64,000 nucleotides of DNA from Prorocentrum cordatum (taxonomy: Eukaryota; Sar; Dinophyceae; Prorocentrales; Prorocentraceae), in contig CAUYUJ010016294.1 in assembly GCA_963575745.1 (NCBI GenBank), forward strand, positions 1 through 64,000, given 5' to 3'. The translations under genes and the position numbers were made by a program. Numbering within the stretch: the stretch's first letter is position 1; each line of letters starts with the position of its first letter. The notes under the pieces were generated by a model. The model made no database searches. It had not been told where the DNA came from and saw only the letters and a program-made list of their open reading frames with translations. Shown one piece after another: positions 30,129 through 38,588 of the stretch.

Positions 30129-30183
30129 ACTTTCAAAGGTCCGCGCGGATTTCTTGAATCGGCGCTGGACGCCCCTACCTGGA
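30129..30183 (+). mobile_element. F2 element fragment (left arm)
   Basis: CACTTTCAAAGGTCCGCGCG then GATTTCTTGAATCGGCGCTGG matches the left arm and start of the F2 middle. No right arm. Confidence 0.5.
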
Positions 30184-30445
30184 AGCTTGTGTGGATATCC
30201 GACAGTGCATGTTGCATGTTTACGATCGGGAAAAATTGCGTAGCGTGTCGCCACGGCGGCTCCGGTGACACGTCTTCCCTGGCAAGCGGGTAGTGCTAGT
30301 GCGCCGCTCAGCTCCGCGGGGGCTGGAAGCTCGGAAAGCATCGGCGCGTGGACGCCCGGGGACCAGGACGTGGCTAGCGAGTCGCGTCGCGGCGTGGTGG
30401 GCCAGAACCGGCGACGCGACACTCTGAGCCCAAACTCCTGACCGC

Positions 30446-30602
30446 AGATCGGGTCGGAGTAGACGGGGTCGGAGGATCGCGCCGCATCGACGATGCATCG
30501 GCGACGCTGGCGTGGAGAAAATCGAGCTCCACATCAAGCCGCATCGCCAATGCATCGGCGATGCGGCGCGATCCTCCGGCCCTACCTGGTCGGACCCCAC
30601 CT
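30446..30602. mobile_element. F1 element, short copy 3
   Basis: GATCGGGTCGGAGTAGACGG through GGCGCGATCCTCCGGCCC. The CCTCCCAGA outer ends are missing, and the GATGCATC palindromes are reduced to one pair. Confidence 0.7.
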
Positions 30603-30900
30603 TTCCTTCCTCGGGCTCTGGCTCCTCGCACCCCCCCCTCCCCCCTCTACGCCCCTGCGCCCCTCCCTGCCACTCCGCCCTCCCGCCCCTCCCGTCGGCG
30701 GCGGGGCAGAGGCAGTCCGCTCCAGCGTGAGCCCAATCGGGGCAACCGATCTGCGAATTGTCCGGCGTGCTCGGGGAAGGAAAGGAGACGAGGGCGGCCG
30801 CGCGCGGGGGAGGAGGGGGGAAATGCCCAGACGTGGCAGAGCTCCGCGATGAGCAGGCCGGAGCGGCCAAACTCCACAGAGAAACGAAAAACGGCATACA

Positions 30901-31126
30901 CTCGTTAAAGGCTCAACGACTTCTGCCGTCCTTCGACTCGCGCTGGAGCGGCCGCGAAGTGCTCGAACTTTCCCTGGAGATCTCTGGATTTACCTGGATT
31001 TACCCAGATTCATCTAGAGTTACCTGGATTGACCTGGATTGACCTCGATTTATCTACATTCACCTGGGCTTATCTGGCTCGATTCTCACAAGTCGATTGG
31101 CGAAAAGTCGACAAGCCCTTAGGGAT
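30901..31126 (+). mobile_element. F5 element, copy 1
   Basis: 226 bases nearly identical to 49630-49854. It starts CTCGTTAAAGGCTCAACGAC and ends AAAGTCGACAAGCCCTTAGG. The ends are imperfect inverted repeats (AAGGCTTAACGACTTCTGCC against AAGGGCTTGTCGACTTTTCG). The centre is about nine units of an exact 10-bp period CTGGATTTAC. Confidence 0.85.
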
Positions 31127-31332
31127 ACACATTGCACATTTACTTTCGGAGCTCCGCGCGGGGCCCCGACCGTTTCTGCTGTGGCCGCTGCTCCCTCGTC
31201 GGCTCGCCGCGGCCCCTCCCTGCTTGCCCCCCCCCCCGTCGGACCGAGTCGAGCCGAGGCCTCTCTCGCCCCGCCCGGGGGGCCTCTCGAGGCGGAAGAG
31301 ACGCCGTGGGCTTCCTCGCCCCGACCCTGCGG

Positions 31333-31482
31333 AGAGAGGAGGAGGAGGAGGAGGAGGAGGAGGAGGAGGAGGAGGAGGAGGAGGAGGAGGGGAGGAGGAG
31401 AGGAGGAGGGGAGGAGAGGAGGAGGAGGAGGAGAGGAGGAGGAGGAGGAGGAGGGAGGAGGAGGAGGAGGAGGAGGAGGAAG
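31333..31482. repeat. (GGA)n microsatellite
   Basis: GGA triplets with GGGGA breaks. Confidence 0.97.
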
Positions 31483-31483
31483 C

Positions 31484-31671
31484 AAACCCGCCATGCACGT
31501 AAACTTCTGGCGCTCCGCGCGGATTTTTCTTGGATCCGCGCCGGGCCCCCCCGGCGCCGCCCCCGACTCCTCTCGGCTCCGCGCTGGGCCCCGTCGAGGG
31601 GCCTCGAGGCGGAAGAGACCGTGGGCTTCCTCGCGCCGAGCCTTCGAAGACGCAAACCCGCCACGAACGTA
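31484..31671 (+). mobile_element. F2 element, right arm lost
   Basis: Left arm AAACTTCTGGCGCTCCGCGC then GGATTTTTCTTGGATCCGCG at 31501. No right arm follows. The segment is bracketed by near-identical GCAAACCCGCCAYGMACGTAA words at about 31484 and 31650, which could be remains of a local duplication. Confidence 0.6.
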
Positions 31672-31885
31672 AGTCCGCCGGCCCCCTTGTGGGGCCACCA
31701 GGCTGTAGGCCCGTGATTCGCAGTTTCCTGTACCAGCTGTAGCTTGTAGTTTCCAGTGTTGCAGGTTTGCTTCTTGCTGGTTACTGTAACTAGTTGATTG
31801 ACCGCGCGAGGGGGGGGGAGGCCCAAACGGGATTTTTAGCGTCCCCTGGGCGCGTTGTCTGAATTGCTGGGGGGGCTCGAAATCG

Positions 31886-32262
31886 ACACCCCTCACGCAG
31901 ATCCGCGGGGTCAGGGTCCAAAAACACAGGGATTTGCCACATTTCTGAAATTCGGTGCCACCCCTCACGCAGATCCGCGGGGTCAGGGTCCAAAAACACA
32001 GGGATTTGCCACATTTCTGAAATTCGGTGCCACCCCTCACGCAGATCCGCGGGGTCAGGGTCCAAAAACACAGGGATTTGCCACATTTCTGAAATTCGGT
32101 GCCACCCCTCACGCAGATCCGCGGGGTCAGGGTCCAAAAACACAGGGATTTGCCACATTTCTGAAATTCGGCGCCACCCCTTACGCAGATCCGCGGGGTC
32201 AGGGTCCAAAAACACAAGGGATTTGCCACATTTCTGAAATTCGGTGCCACCCTTCACGCACA
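31886..32262. repeat. 72-bp tandem satellite, ~5.2 copies
   Basis: CCTCACGCAGATCCGCGGGG starts at 31891, 31963, 32035, 32107 and 32179 (last as CCTTACG), with a partial copy at 32251. The first four copies are almost identical. The 72-base period is a multiple of three, so every stop-free frame gives a 24-residue repeat; the longest is on the minus strand (60 to 396 codons including neighbours). No other sign of a protein. Confidence 0.97.
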
Positions 32263-32385
32263 TCCATCGCAAGGCGTGGTAACCCAAACTGCGAGAACTC
32301 CCGCGGCCCTTTAATCGCAAGGTGTGGTAACCAAGCCCGTAAACCATACACGTCTTACCAATCGCCAGGTGTGGTAACCCCTCTT
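32262..32385. repeat. ATCGCAAGGTGTGGTAACC, three copies
   Basis: The ~19-base word occurs near 32267, 32312 and 32366 with one or two changes, directly after the 72-bp satellite. Confidence 0.7.
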
Positions 32386-32534
32386 GTGATCAGTTGGTTT
32401 TGCTGATTGCGAATCGGCTTCGCATGAAGTTTCGATACTGCTTCACGACAGCGCCAAGACCTCATGACTTAGCTCTTCCATGGCCCATTCTCCGAGAGAG
32501 GGGGCCGGCGGCAGGGGGCGAAGCCCTTACGGAT

Positions 32535-32791
32535 AAACTTCTGGCGCTCTGCGCGGACTTTTCTTGCATCTGCGCCGGACCCTCCTCCCTCAGCTAATCA
32601 TCTCGCTCTGTGCCCCAGTCGAGCCCGCCCCGCTTCCTGGATCTGTCCTTGGAGCCGCCAATCAAAAAAAGGACCCTCCTCCCTGGCGCGCGGAGCGCGC
32701 TGGGGGCGGCGCCGGGGGCGGCGCCGGGGGCGGCGCCGGGGGGGCCCGGCGCGGATCCAAGAAAAGTCCGCGCGGCGCGCCAGAAGTTTAC
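32535..32791. mobile_element. F2 element, copy with insertion
   Basis: Left arm AAACTTCTGGCGCTCTGCGC then GGACTTTTCTTG, right arm AAGAAAAGTCCGCGCGGCGC then GCCAGAAGTTT. The middle carries three GGGGGCGGCGCC units and, within the CCCTCC part, the separate 80-bp insert at 32591-32670. Confidence 0.8.
32591..32670 (+). mobile_element. 80-bp A-tailed insert with 14-bp target duplication
   Basis: The 14 bases GGACCCTCCTCCCT occur at 32577-32590 and again at 32671-32684, while the related F2 copies have this sequence once. Between them lie 80 bases starting CAGCTAATCATCTCGCTCTG and ending GCCAATCAAAAAAA. An A7 tail next to a direct target duplication is the mark of target-primed reverse transcription, so I read this as a tiny retroposed sequence (SINE or processed RNA). 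Its source is unknown. Confidence 0.7.
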
Positions 32792-32920
32792 GTGCATGGC
32801 GTGTTTGCCTCTCCGAAGGACCGGGGCGAGGAAGCCCACGGCCTCTTCCGCCCCGAAGCCCCTCGACGGGGCCCCGCGCGGAGCCGAGAGGAGTCCGCGC
32901 GGAGCGCCGGGAGCTCCCGT

Positions 32921-33106
32921 CCCAGACCCCCGACGTCATGGTTTTTTCATGACGCAGCCCCCAGAGGTCCAGACCTATTCCCCAGGACCGGCTTTTCATC
33001 CCGAGTCGTTCTTGGACGGTCCCGAGGGCCGGTGAGGGCCCCCGGAGGCCGAAAATAGCGAAAAACCTCCCGTCGTGATGTTTTCATGACTCGAGGGGGG
33101 TCTGGG
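32921..33106 (+). mobile_element. F3 element, copy 4
   Basis: The best-preserved copy: ends CCCAGACCCCC and GGGGGGTCTGGG; interior GACGTCATGGTTTTTTCATG, CAGAGGTCCAGACCTATTCC, GACGGTCCCGAGGGCCGG, CCCCGGAGGCCGAAAATAGC and CCCGTCGTGATGTTTTCATG. Confidence 0.8.
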
Positions 33107-33308
33107 GTTCGCGGCGGGTCTGCTTCTGCGGGCCCTGCCGAGCCGCCAGGAGGGGCAGGCGCACGGGGTTTCTGGTGCGGGCGGGGCCTCGCCGCCCGGC
33201 CGTGGCAAGGAGCCTCGGGTCGGGCCTGTCCCCCCAACAGACGGATTTGGGAGGGAGAAGTGGCTACGGTAGGTTTGCGTCGTGTCGACCAGCGGCGACC
33301 CCAGCGCG

Positions 33309-33404
33309 GGCGTTCAAGGTTGAACGCCGCCGGCGACCCAGAATCGGTCGATGTTGAACGATCGGACGTTGCGGCAGCGGCCGATCGTTCAAGGTTGAAC
33401 GATC
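33309..33404. repeat. Pair of GTTCAAGGTTGAAC hairpins
   Basis: GGGCGTTCAAGGTTGAACGC at 33308 and GATCGTTCAAGGTTGAACGA at 33383, each a short palindrome about a GG centre, with a half-site GATGTTGAACGATC between. Confidence 0.7.
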
Positions 33405-33465
33405 CAGCGCGGTGTCAAAAACCAACGCCGAAGTCGGCACGACACGGACCTGCCGTACCTACCAG

Positions 33466-33611
33466 ACCACCCCAACCCAACCCGAAGACCCGAATTTCGG
33501 GTTGGGGGGGGGGTAAGGGTTTCATATGTGTTTTCTCAACGCTCCCCGACCCCCCCCCCCCCCACTGGAAATGGGGGGCAATTGGGAGCCTTCGGGTTGG
33601 GTTGGGGTGGT
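33466..33611. mobile_element. 146-bp unit with perfect 22-bp inverted ends
   Basis: ACCACCCCAACCCAACCCGA then AG at 33466-33487 is exactly complementary to 33590-33611. The interior has its own short CCCGAATTTCGGG palindrome and G/C runs. It sits inside the F7 copy, suggesting nested insertion. Confidence 0.7.
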
Positions 33612-33743
33612 TTGGTGGGTGGTGAGAGAAGGACACAGGATGCAAGACATGCTCAAGCATAAGCGAAAAGCATCGAGGATCGTCCCCAGACTATTTTTTG
33701 ACTAGTTCTGAGCATCTCTCCTAGAGGAGGACAGGCCCGACTC

Positions 33744-34142
33744 AACAGTAGCAGCAGGCGCGTGGCTCCTTTTTGCCCGCGCGGCCCTCCGACATGCTAC
33801 AGGCCCGCGCCGAGCGCAGCGGCGTTCGCCGTGCCGTTGGTCGGCGTGGCCTCTCTGGTGAGGAAGTCGACGAAAGCATCGCCTTAGCATCAAGCTGCTA
33901 GCTGCCTCCCGGGCGCTAATTTCAATGGGGTAAGCGCGTTCCACTACTCGCAAAGGGCCTGGATCCGCCGCGGTGGATTGACGATCCAGTCCATAGAGGG
34001 TTTTTTTCTCTGACGTTTGCCAGTAGGCACTTTGCGAGTAGTGGCACGCGCTCGGTGATTTAACATGTGACGCGCACGAAGCTGCTGGATGCAGTCCAGC
34101 TTGGCAGAGGTTGGCGGCGAGCCCAGGGGTGAAGTGAGAAGG
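33744..34142. other. No gene recognised
   Basis: Unique sequence. TTGCGAGTAGTGG and CCACTACTCGCAAAGGGCC occur in inverted order near 34032 and 33941, about 90 bases apart: a weak foldback. No motif in open frames. Confidence 0.45.
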
Positions 34143-34320
34143 GGCGGGCCTTCTCAGAAGGTTCGGAAGTCCCCTGGCCTTCTGAGAAGCTTCCTGAGCC
34201 TTCCCCGAAGACGCAGAAAACTCCTCAGAAGACTGGAGGGCCTCTGAGTAGCCCCGCCGCCTTCTGAGAAGGCTTTCTCCTTCTCACTTTCCACACCGGG
34301 CTCGCCGCCGAATTGGAGTC
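34143..34320 (+). mobile_element. F4 element, copy 2
   Basis: GGGCCTTCTCAGAAGGTTCG, GGAAGTCCCCTGGCCTTCTG, CGCAGAAAACTCCTCAGAAG and TTCTCCTTCTCACTT keep the order seen at 4340-4500, with many point differences. Confidence 0.75.
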
Positions 34321-35032
34321 GGTTCGGATAGTTCCCCCAGTACGTCCCCCGTCTGGCCGACGTCATCTCTGGGGGGCGGAGGGGGCGGCGGCGGCGAGCT
34401 GACAGAGCGCGGCCGCATCAATCTCGGGGTGGGGCGCGGCGGCGGCGGCAGGAGGTGGCAGCGCGGCAGCAGAAATGGGCAGACATCAATGGACGAGCAA
34501 AAATGCAAAGCGAAACGTTGGTCGACGTCTGCACACCGAGCGAGGCCAGAACGTGCTTCCTCAGTACAAGGGCGATAGGAAGACACCCCGCCGCCCCGAG
34601 TCGGACGCCATCCCTAGCTGAGGTTCCTGGAGGTTCTTGTAGGCCTCCACAGGCCCAAGAACCTGCTTTGCCAGCGGTGGCGTGGGTCACGAAGCGTTGT
34701 GTAGCAACAGCCGCTTCGCGAAAGAGGTGGAGGGCGGCCGCGGAGAAAGGCGGAGGGGGGAGACCCTCTCAGAGCATGAAGCACTTCACGCGCAGTGCTG
34801 GCAGCCTCAGGCTCAGAGAGGAGCCATGCGAAGTGGCTGCCGCTCGCGGCAAAGGATGCCCAAGAGAAGGAACCAGCGCCACCGAGCCTCAAACCTCGAG
34901 CAAGTCAGGGACGAGCGGACAGCCCGTCACGACTCGGAGGACGACCAGTCGAGACGACGGCAGCGGCTCCCCCGCCCAGCCCGAATCCGCTCAACATCGG
35001 TCCCCGGACCCCTCCTCCTCCTCCTCCTCCTC
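34321..35032. other. No gene recognised; possible module-flank scrap
   Basis: GATAGTTCCCCCAGTACGTC at 34328 resembles the left flank of module 3 (GGTTCCCCCAGTTACGTC). The rest is ordinary sequence with a plus-strand open frame from 34455 up to the gap, without a motif. Confidence 0.4.
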
Positions 35033-35132
35033 NNNNNNNNNNNNNNNNNNNNNNNNNNNNNNNNNNNNNNNNNNNNNNNNNNNNNNNNNNNNNNNNNNNN
35101 NNNNNNNNNNNNNNNNNNNNNNNNNNNNNNNN
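35033..35132. other. Assembly gap, 100 N
   Basis: Exactly 100 Ns, a conventional placeholder, placed inside a TCC array. The real length is unknown, and proteins read across it are not valid. Confidence 0.99.
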
Positions 35133-35139
35133 CTACAAC

Positions 35140-35262
35140 CTCTTCCTCCTCCTCCTCCTCCTCCTCCTCCTCCTCCTCCTCCTGCCTTCCTCCTCCTCCT
35201 CCTGCCCTCCTCCTCCTCCCTCCTCCTCCTCCTCCTCCTCCTCCTCCTCCTCCTCCTCCCCC
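35140..35262. repeat. (TCC)n microsatellite beside the gap
   Basis: CTCCTCC triplets continue the array interrupted by the N run, which explains why assembly failed here. Confidence 0.97.
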
Positions 35263-35532
35263 ACTCTGTTCCACACGGGGTTCCCGCAAGTCCCGGCCCT
35301 TCTCCCAATGCCAGCGTCTCGTGCCGAGCCCTTTTTCGGTGACAGTCCCAGGGCCCAGCGAGGCCCCCCAGAGTCTGGGAACCGTCCAAGGAAAACAATA
35401 TTGTGTGCTCGTTTTGCGAGGATGTCTGGGCCAGCCCTGTCAAGAATCGCCTTGTTCACTGATTTCTGGCAATCGCTGGGTTTCGCGTCTTCTCCGTGGT
35501 GGAGGCGGTCGTGGCAGTGGTCGTGATTGCTT
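35263..35532. other. Weak F3-like fragment, otherwise no gene
   Basis: CCTTTTTCGGTGACAGTCCC then AGGGCCCAGCGAGGCCCCCC at 35329-35370 echoes F3. Nothing else is recognised. Confidence 0.35.
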
Positions 35533-35596
<64 letters not shown>

Positions 35597-35597
35597 T
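35533..35597. repeat. (CGT)n microsatellite
   Basis: Pure TCG/CGT triplets, the unit type that dominates 39.2-45.1 kb. Confidence 0.97.
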
Positions 35598-36138
35598 CCT
35601 CGTCGCCACCACCATAGCTAGCGAAGAAAACGATGAGGAAGAGCGCGGAGACAGAGGAGAACGAAAACGAGGCCCACGAGCTCGCTTTCCAGCCCTCTCC
35701 CCCCGTCGCTGCCCCTGCATGACGCGTTCGCTCCAGGCCCCCGAGCCCTGCGGAAGGCGCTGAGCGCCGCCGCCCAGAGGCTCCGCCAGGCGCGCCTGCG
35801 CGGCGGCAGCTGCCTCCTTGATGCGCTGCCTCTCCTCCTGGGCAGAGGGCCCACGCTCTCCTTCAGAGCCCGTTCGACGCCTGAGCTCGTTCGACCGCCG
35901 CACGGGCAGCCCGTCGGGCTCAGTTCCGAGGCAGGGTCGAGGGAGTTGGGCCCGTTCGGCCGCCGAGTGGCCTCGATCGTGGGCCCATTCGACGGCCGAA
36001 TGGGCACAGACAGCGAACGGGCTCAGAAGGGAACCCCATGGGGGGGGGGAGGCCAGAGGCGCGCACGAGCGGCGCCCCTCAGCAGCAGCGGCCCACTGTA
36101 GTGGACGCTTCGGCTTGCTACCGCTGCAGCAGGTGCAA
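35598..36138 (-). other. Possible coding-like segment, unknown
   Basis: A minus-strand frame reads AQEERQRIKEAAAAAQARLA then EPLGGG..., a plausible short coiled-coil helix, upstream of the CGT array. Neighbouring text (GGCCCGTTCGGCCGCCGAGT, GGCCCATTCGACGGCCGAAT) is palindromic and probably repeat-derived. I do not call a gene. Confidence 0.2.
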
Positions 36139-36285
36139 GGTGGTTGCAACCTACTTGCAAAGCGCCTACAAGTGGTCTGCAAGTCCGCCTAACTGCTCCA
36201 AGTCTGAATCAGTCGCGGGCCCATTTTGGAGCAGCTCGGCGGACTTGCAACCCACGTTCAAGTGCCTTGCAAGTAGGTTGAACCA
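36139..36285. mobile_element. F6 foldback, ~60-bp imperfect arms
   Basis: GGTTGCAACCTACTTGCAAA, GTGGTCTGCAAGTCCGCC and GCTCCAA on the left pair with TTGGAGC, GGCGGACTTGCAACCCAC and TTGCAAGTAGGTTGAACC on the right, around a ~25-base centre. Non-coding. Confidence 0.75.
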
Positions 36286-37488
36286 TGCAAGTCACAACGA
36301 TCACTGCATGCAAAACGGAGCGCGTCGGCAGCGACTGGTCTCCGGGAGCAGCCCGAGGCAGCCCCCACGCGCACGGCCGAAGTGGGCCCAAATGGGCCCC
36401 AAATGGGGCCAGGGGAGGGGGGGGGCAGCAGCGCGCGGCAGCGCTGGCCGCCGCCCAGATGTCGGCGGTGCTCAAACCTCCCTTTAATGAACCTCCCCTT
36501 AGTGAAAACGGCCTGGGACCGAAACGGACGGACCTGGACCCGCAAAAATGACGGCCGCGACGCCCTCTCGCGAACCGAAAACGGCCAATTCCTTAACCGA
36601 CGTGTCAGGGTAGGAGGTCTATCCACCTCCGAAGATGGCAGCCTTCCTCACGCACCGCCCCCCGCCCCCGACAAGCACCCACCCAGATGCAGCCCCAAGA
36701 TCCGGGCGTTTCAATTTTCCTGCACTGGGCGTTTTGTGACCCGACCCGGTGCCCAAGGGCCATCACGGCTCTGTCTAAGCCGCCCCGATGCGCAACACGC
36801 GGCGTCCTGACACGGAGCTCAATACGCAGACTCAGCATGCAGATCGGACGCGATACGCTCGCCGACACGTGGGCCAACCTGTGCCGAGCCAGCACGCAGC
36901 GTGTTAGCACGGACGCTCTGAACGCAGTACGTGCTGCGTCTCAACACGTGCGTATCAGGGCGGCTAAGGGCTTGATCCGACTCGAGAAGTATCGCAGCAA
37001 CCATGGGGTCCAGGGCCGCGGGCCGTGATCTTTCGCGAGGTTGCAGCTGTTTTTTCCGCAGCGTCGGCTCTCAGGGGCGGGGAGGAGCGAAGCGTCGCCG
37101 CCCCGGGGGTCCCCAGCCCAGGAGGAGCTGCCCCACCCCTGGTCTGGCAGCTCGAGGCGTCGGGGGGACGTGCACAGGTAGGGCAGGCACGTGCGATCAG
37201 AAACCATGATCGCTTCTGCAGGCAGCGCTGAGGTCCACTTCATGAACCGGTCACTCCGGATCACGACCATGCGATCAGAAACTATGCGATAAGAAGACTA
37301 GGGGGCACAGCATTCTTCGACCTTGGGCTTCGCGAGGTGCCCCAAGGTTCTGCGGGCCCATCGGAGATAAGACACTCTTGTGGGGCACCCGCTGGCAGGC
37401 CAGCACCTTGCTCGAGGGAAGTGCCGGCCTCAGTCTGGGTGCGCTCATTGACCCGCTTTGGGCCAATCCCGCGTCTACTTGTAGAGAC
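36286..37488. other. No gene recognised
   Basis: Mixed sequence with a poly-G run near 36415-36425. Near 37005-37075 the words GGGGTCCAGGGCCGCGGGCC, GTGATCTTTCGCGAGGTTGC and TTTTTTCCGCAGCGTCGG belong to the dispersed fragment also seen at 29425 and 50285. Open frames without motif. Confidence 0.45.
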
Positions 37489-37694
37489 CTCCTAGACAGG
37501 GTCAGAGTAGATGGGGTCGGAGGATCCTGACGCATCGCAGATGCATCGGCGATGTATCGGCGATGCATCGGCGATGCACCAGCATCGTCGGCGATGCACT
37601 GGCGACGTCGGCGTGGAAGAACTCGGGCTCCACATCGAGCCGCATCGGCGATGCGGCGCGCTCCTCCGACCCCCATCTGCTCGGGCCCTGGAGG
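37489..37694. mobile_element. F1 element, copy 4
   Basis: CCTCCTAGACAGGGTCAGAG, GGGGTCGGAGGATCC, tandem GATGCATCGGC units, GTGGAAGAACTCGGGCTCCA, then CTCCTCCGACCCCCATCTGC near the right end. Outer ends are diverged. Confidence 0.75.
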
Positions 37695-38444
37695 CCCGTC
37701 GCCCGGGACGTCCTCGGCGAAGGAGCCCAATTCCCAAAACGGTGCGGCCACCCCGAACTCGCACTGGCTCACCGCACGGTGTGGGTCACCGCCCCGTCTG
37801 GGGGCCGGAGGTCTGCGCACGGCCGAAGCGAAGCGTGAGCAGCCCACGGCAGCCTGGACCAACTCCCAGGCCTCCTAAGTCGTGCGCACATCAAGGTGTT
37901 GTTCTCCAAACAATGCTTGCACTTACTCCAGATTTCGTCATAAAGGGAGGGGGGTCTCATTTCGGGGGGGGGGTCTTTTCCAAGCTATCTTGGAGGGCCT
38001 GGGGGGGTCTGGGGACGATGTTTTGGAGGGTTCTCCCACGGGGGAGGTCTGAAATGGCTTGTCTTGGAGGGTCCAGACCCCCTCCCTTTTATTACGGAAT
38101 CTGGAGTAGGGGTTCTTACTGGCCAGGGCCGGCTTTTGCGGGCGGTGCCGCCCGTCGCCGCCGCTCGCCTCGGGACCAGGGCCGTCCGTCGCCGTCGGTG
38201 CCGCCCGTCGCCGTCGTCGCCGCCGCCGCCGCCGCACCGTCGCCGCCTTGCTCTGCTTTGCTTGACATTACTTTACCTTCAACAGTCTACTTTACTATAC
38301 TTTGCTTTGCTTCCCCACAGAATGCTTGCCCTTAGGCTTAGGGATTCTTGCTTGTCTTGGCCATCTGGGGTCAAGTGCCGGCTTTTCGTCGCAGTGCCGC
38401 CCGCCGCCGCCGCCGTGCCGCCCGTCGCCGCCGTCGCCGTCGCA
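37695..38444. repeat. Low-complexity CCGTCGCCG stretches, no gene
   Basis: Two blocks of GCCGCCCGTCGCCG words (38140-38245 and 38390-38445) each follow an ATGCTTGC-type word and a GGGG(T)TCTT or GGGATTCTT word, suggesting a ~250-bp duplicated unit. G-run-rich DNA lies at 37945-38090. Confidence 0.5.
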
Positions 38445-38553
38445 TAGATTCTCCTTTTTAAGAAATTAATAGATTCTACCCCCCCCGGACTTATCGCCTC
38501 CCCCTGGGATCATATGATTTCATACATCTTATATATATATCATATATATATTA

Positions 38554-38588
<35 letters not shown>

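Larger units (their letters stand above)
33217..33743. mobile_element. F7 element, copy interrupted by other inverted repeats
   Basis: Left end GGGTCGGGCCTGTCCCCCCA and right end GAGGAGGACAGGCCCGACTC are inverted and match the F7 ends elsewhere. Normal F7 copies are about 155 bases; this one is 527. The extra DNA includes two CGTTCAAGGTTGAACG hairpins and a 146-bp unit with perfect 22-bp arms, so later insertions are likely. Confidence 0.65.

Noticed and set aside
31886-32262. CRISPR-like array
   Set aside because: The 72-bp units are contiguous and near-identical with no variable spacers, and no associated genes occur.
34455-35617. Plus- and minus-strand ORFs crossing the N run
   Set aside because: The sequence is undefined across 35033-35132, so the joined frame is meaningless.
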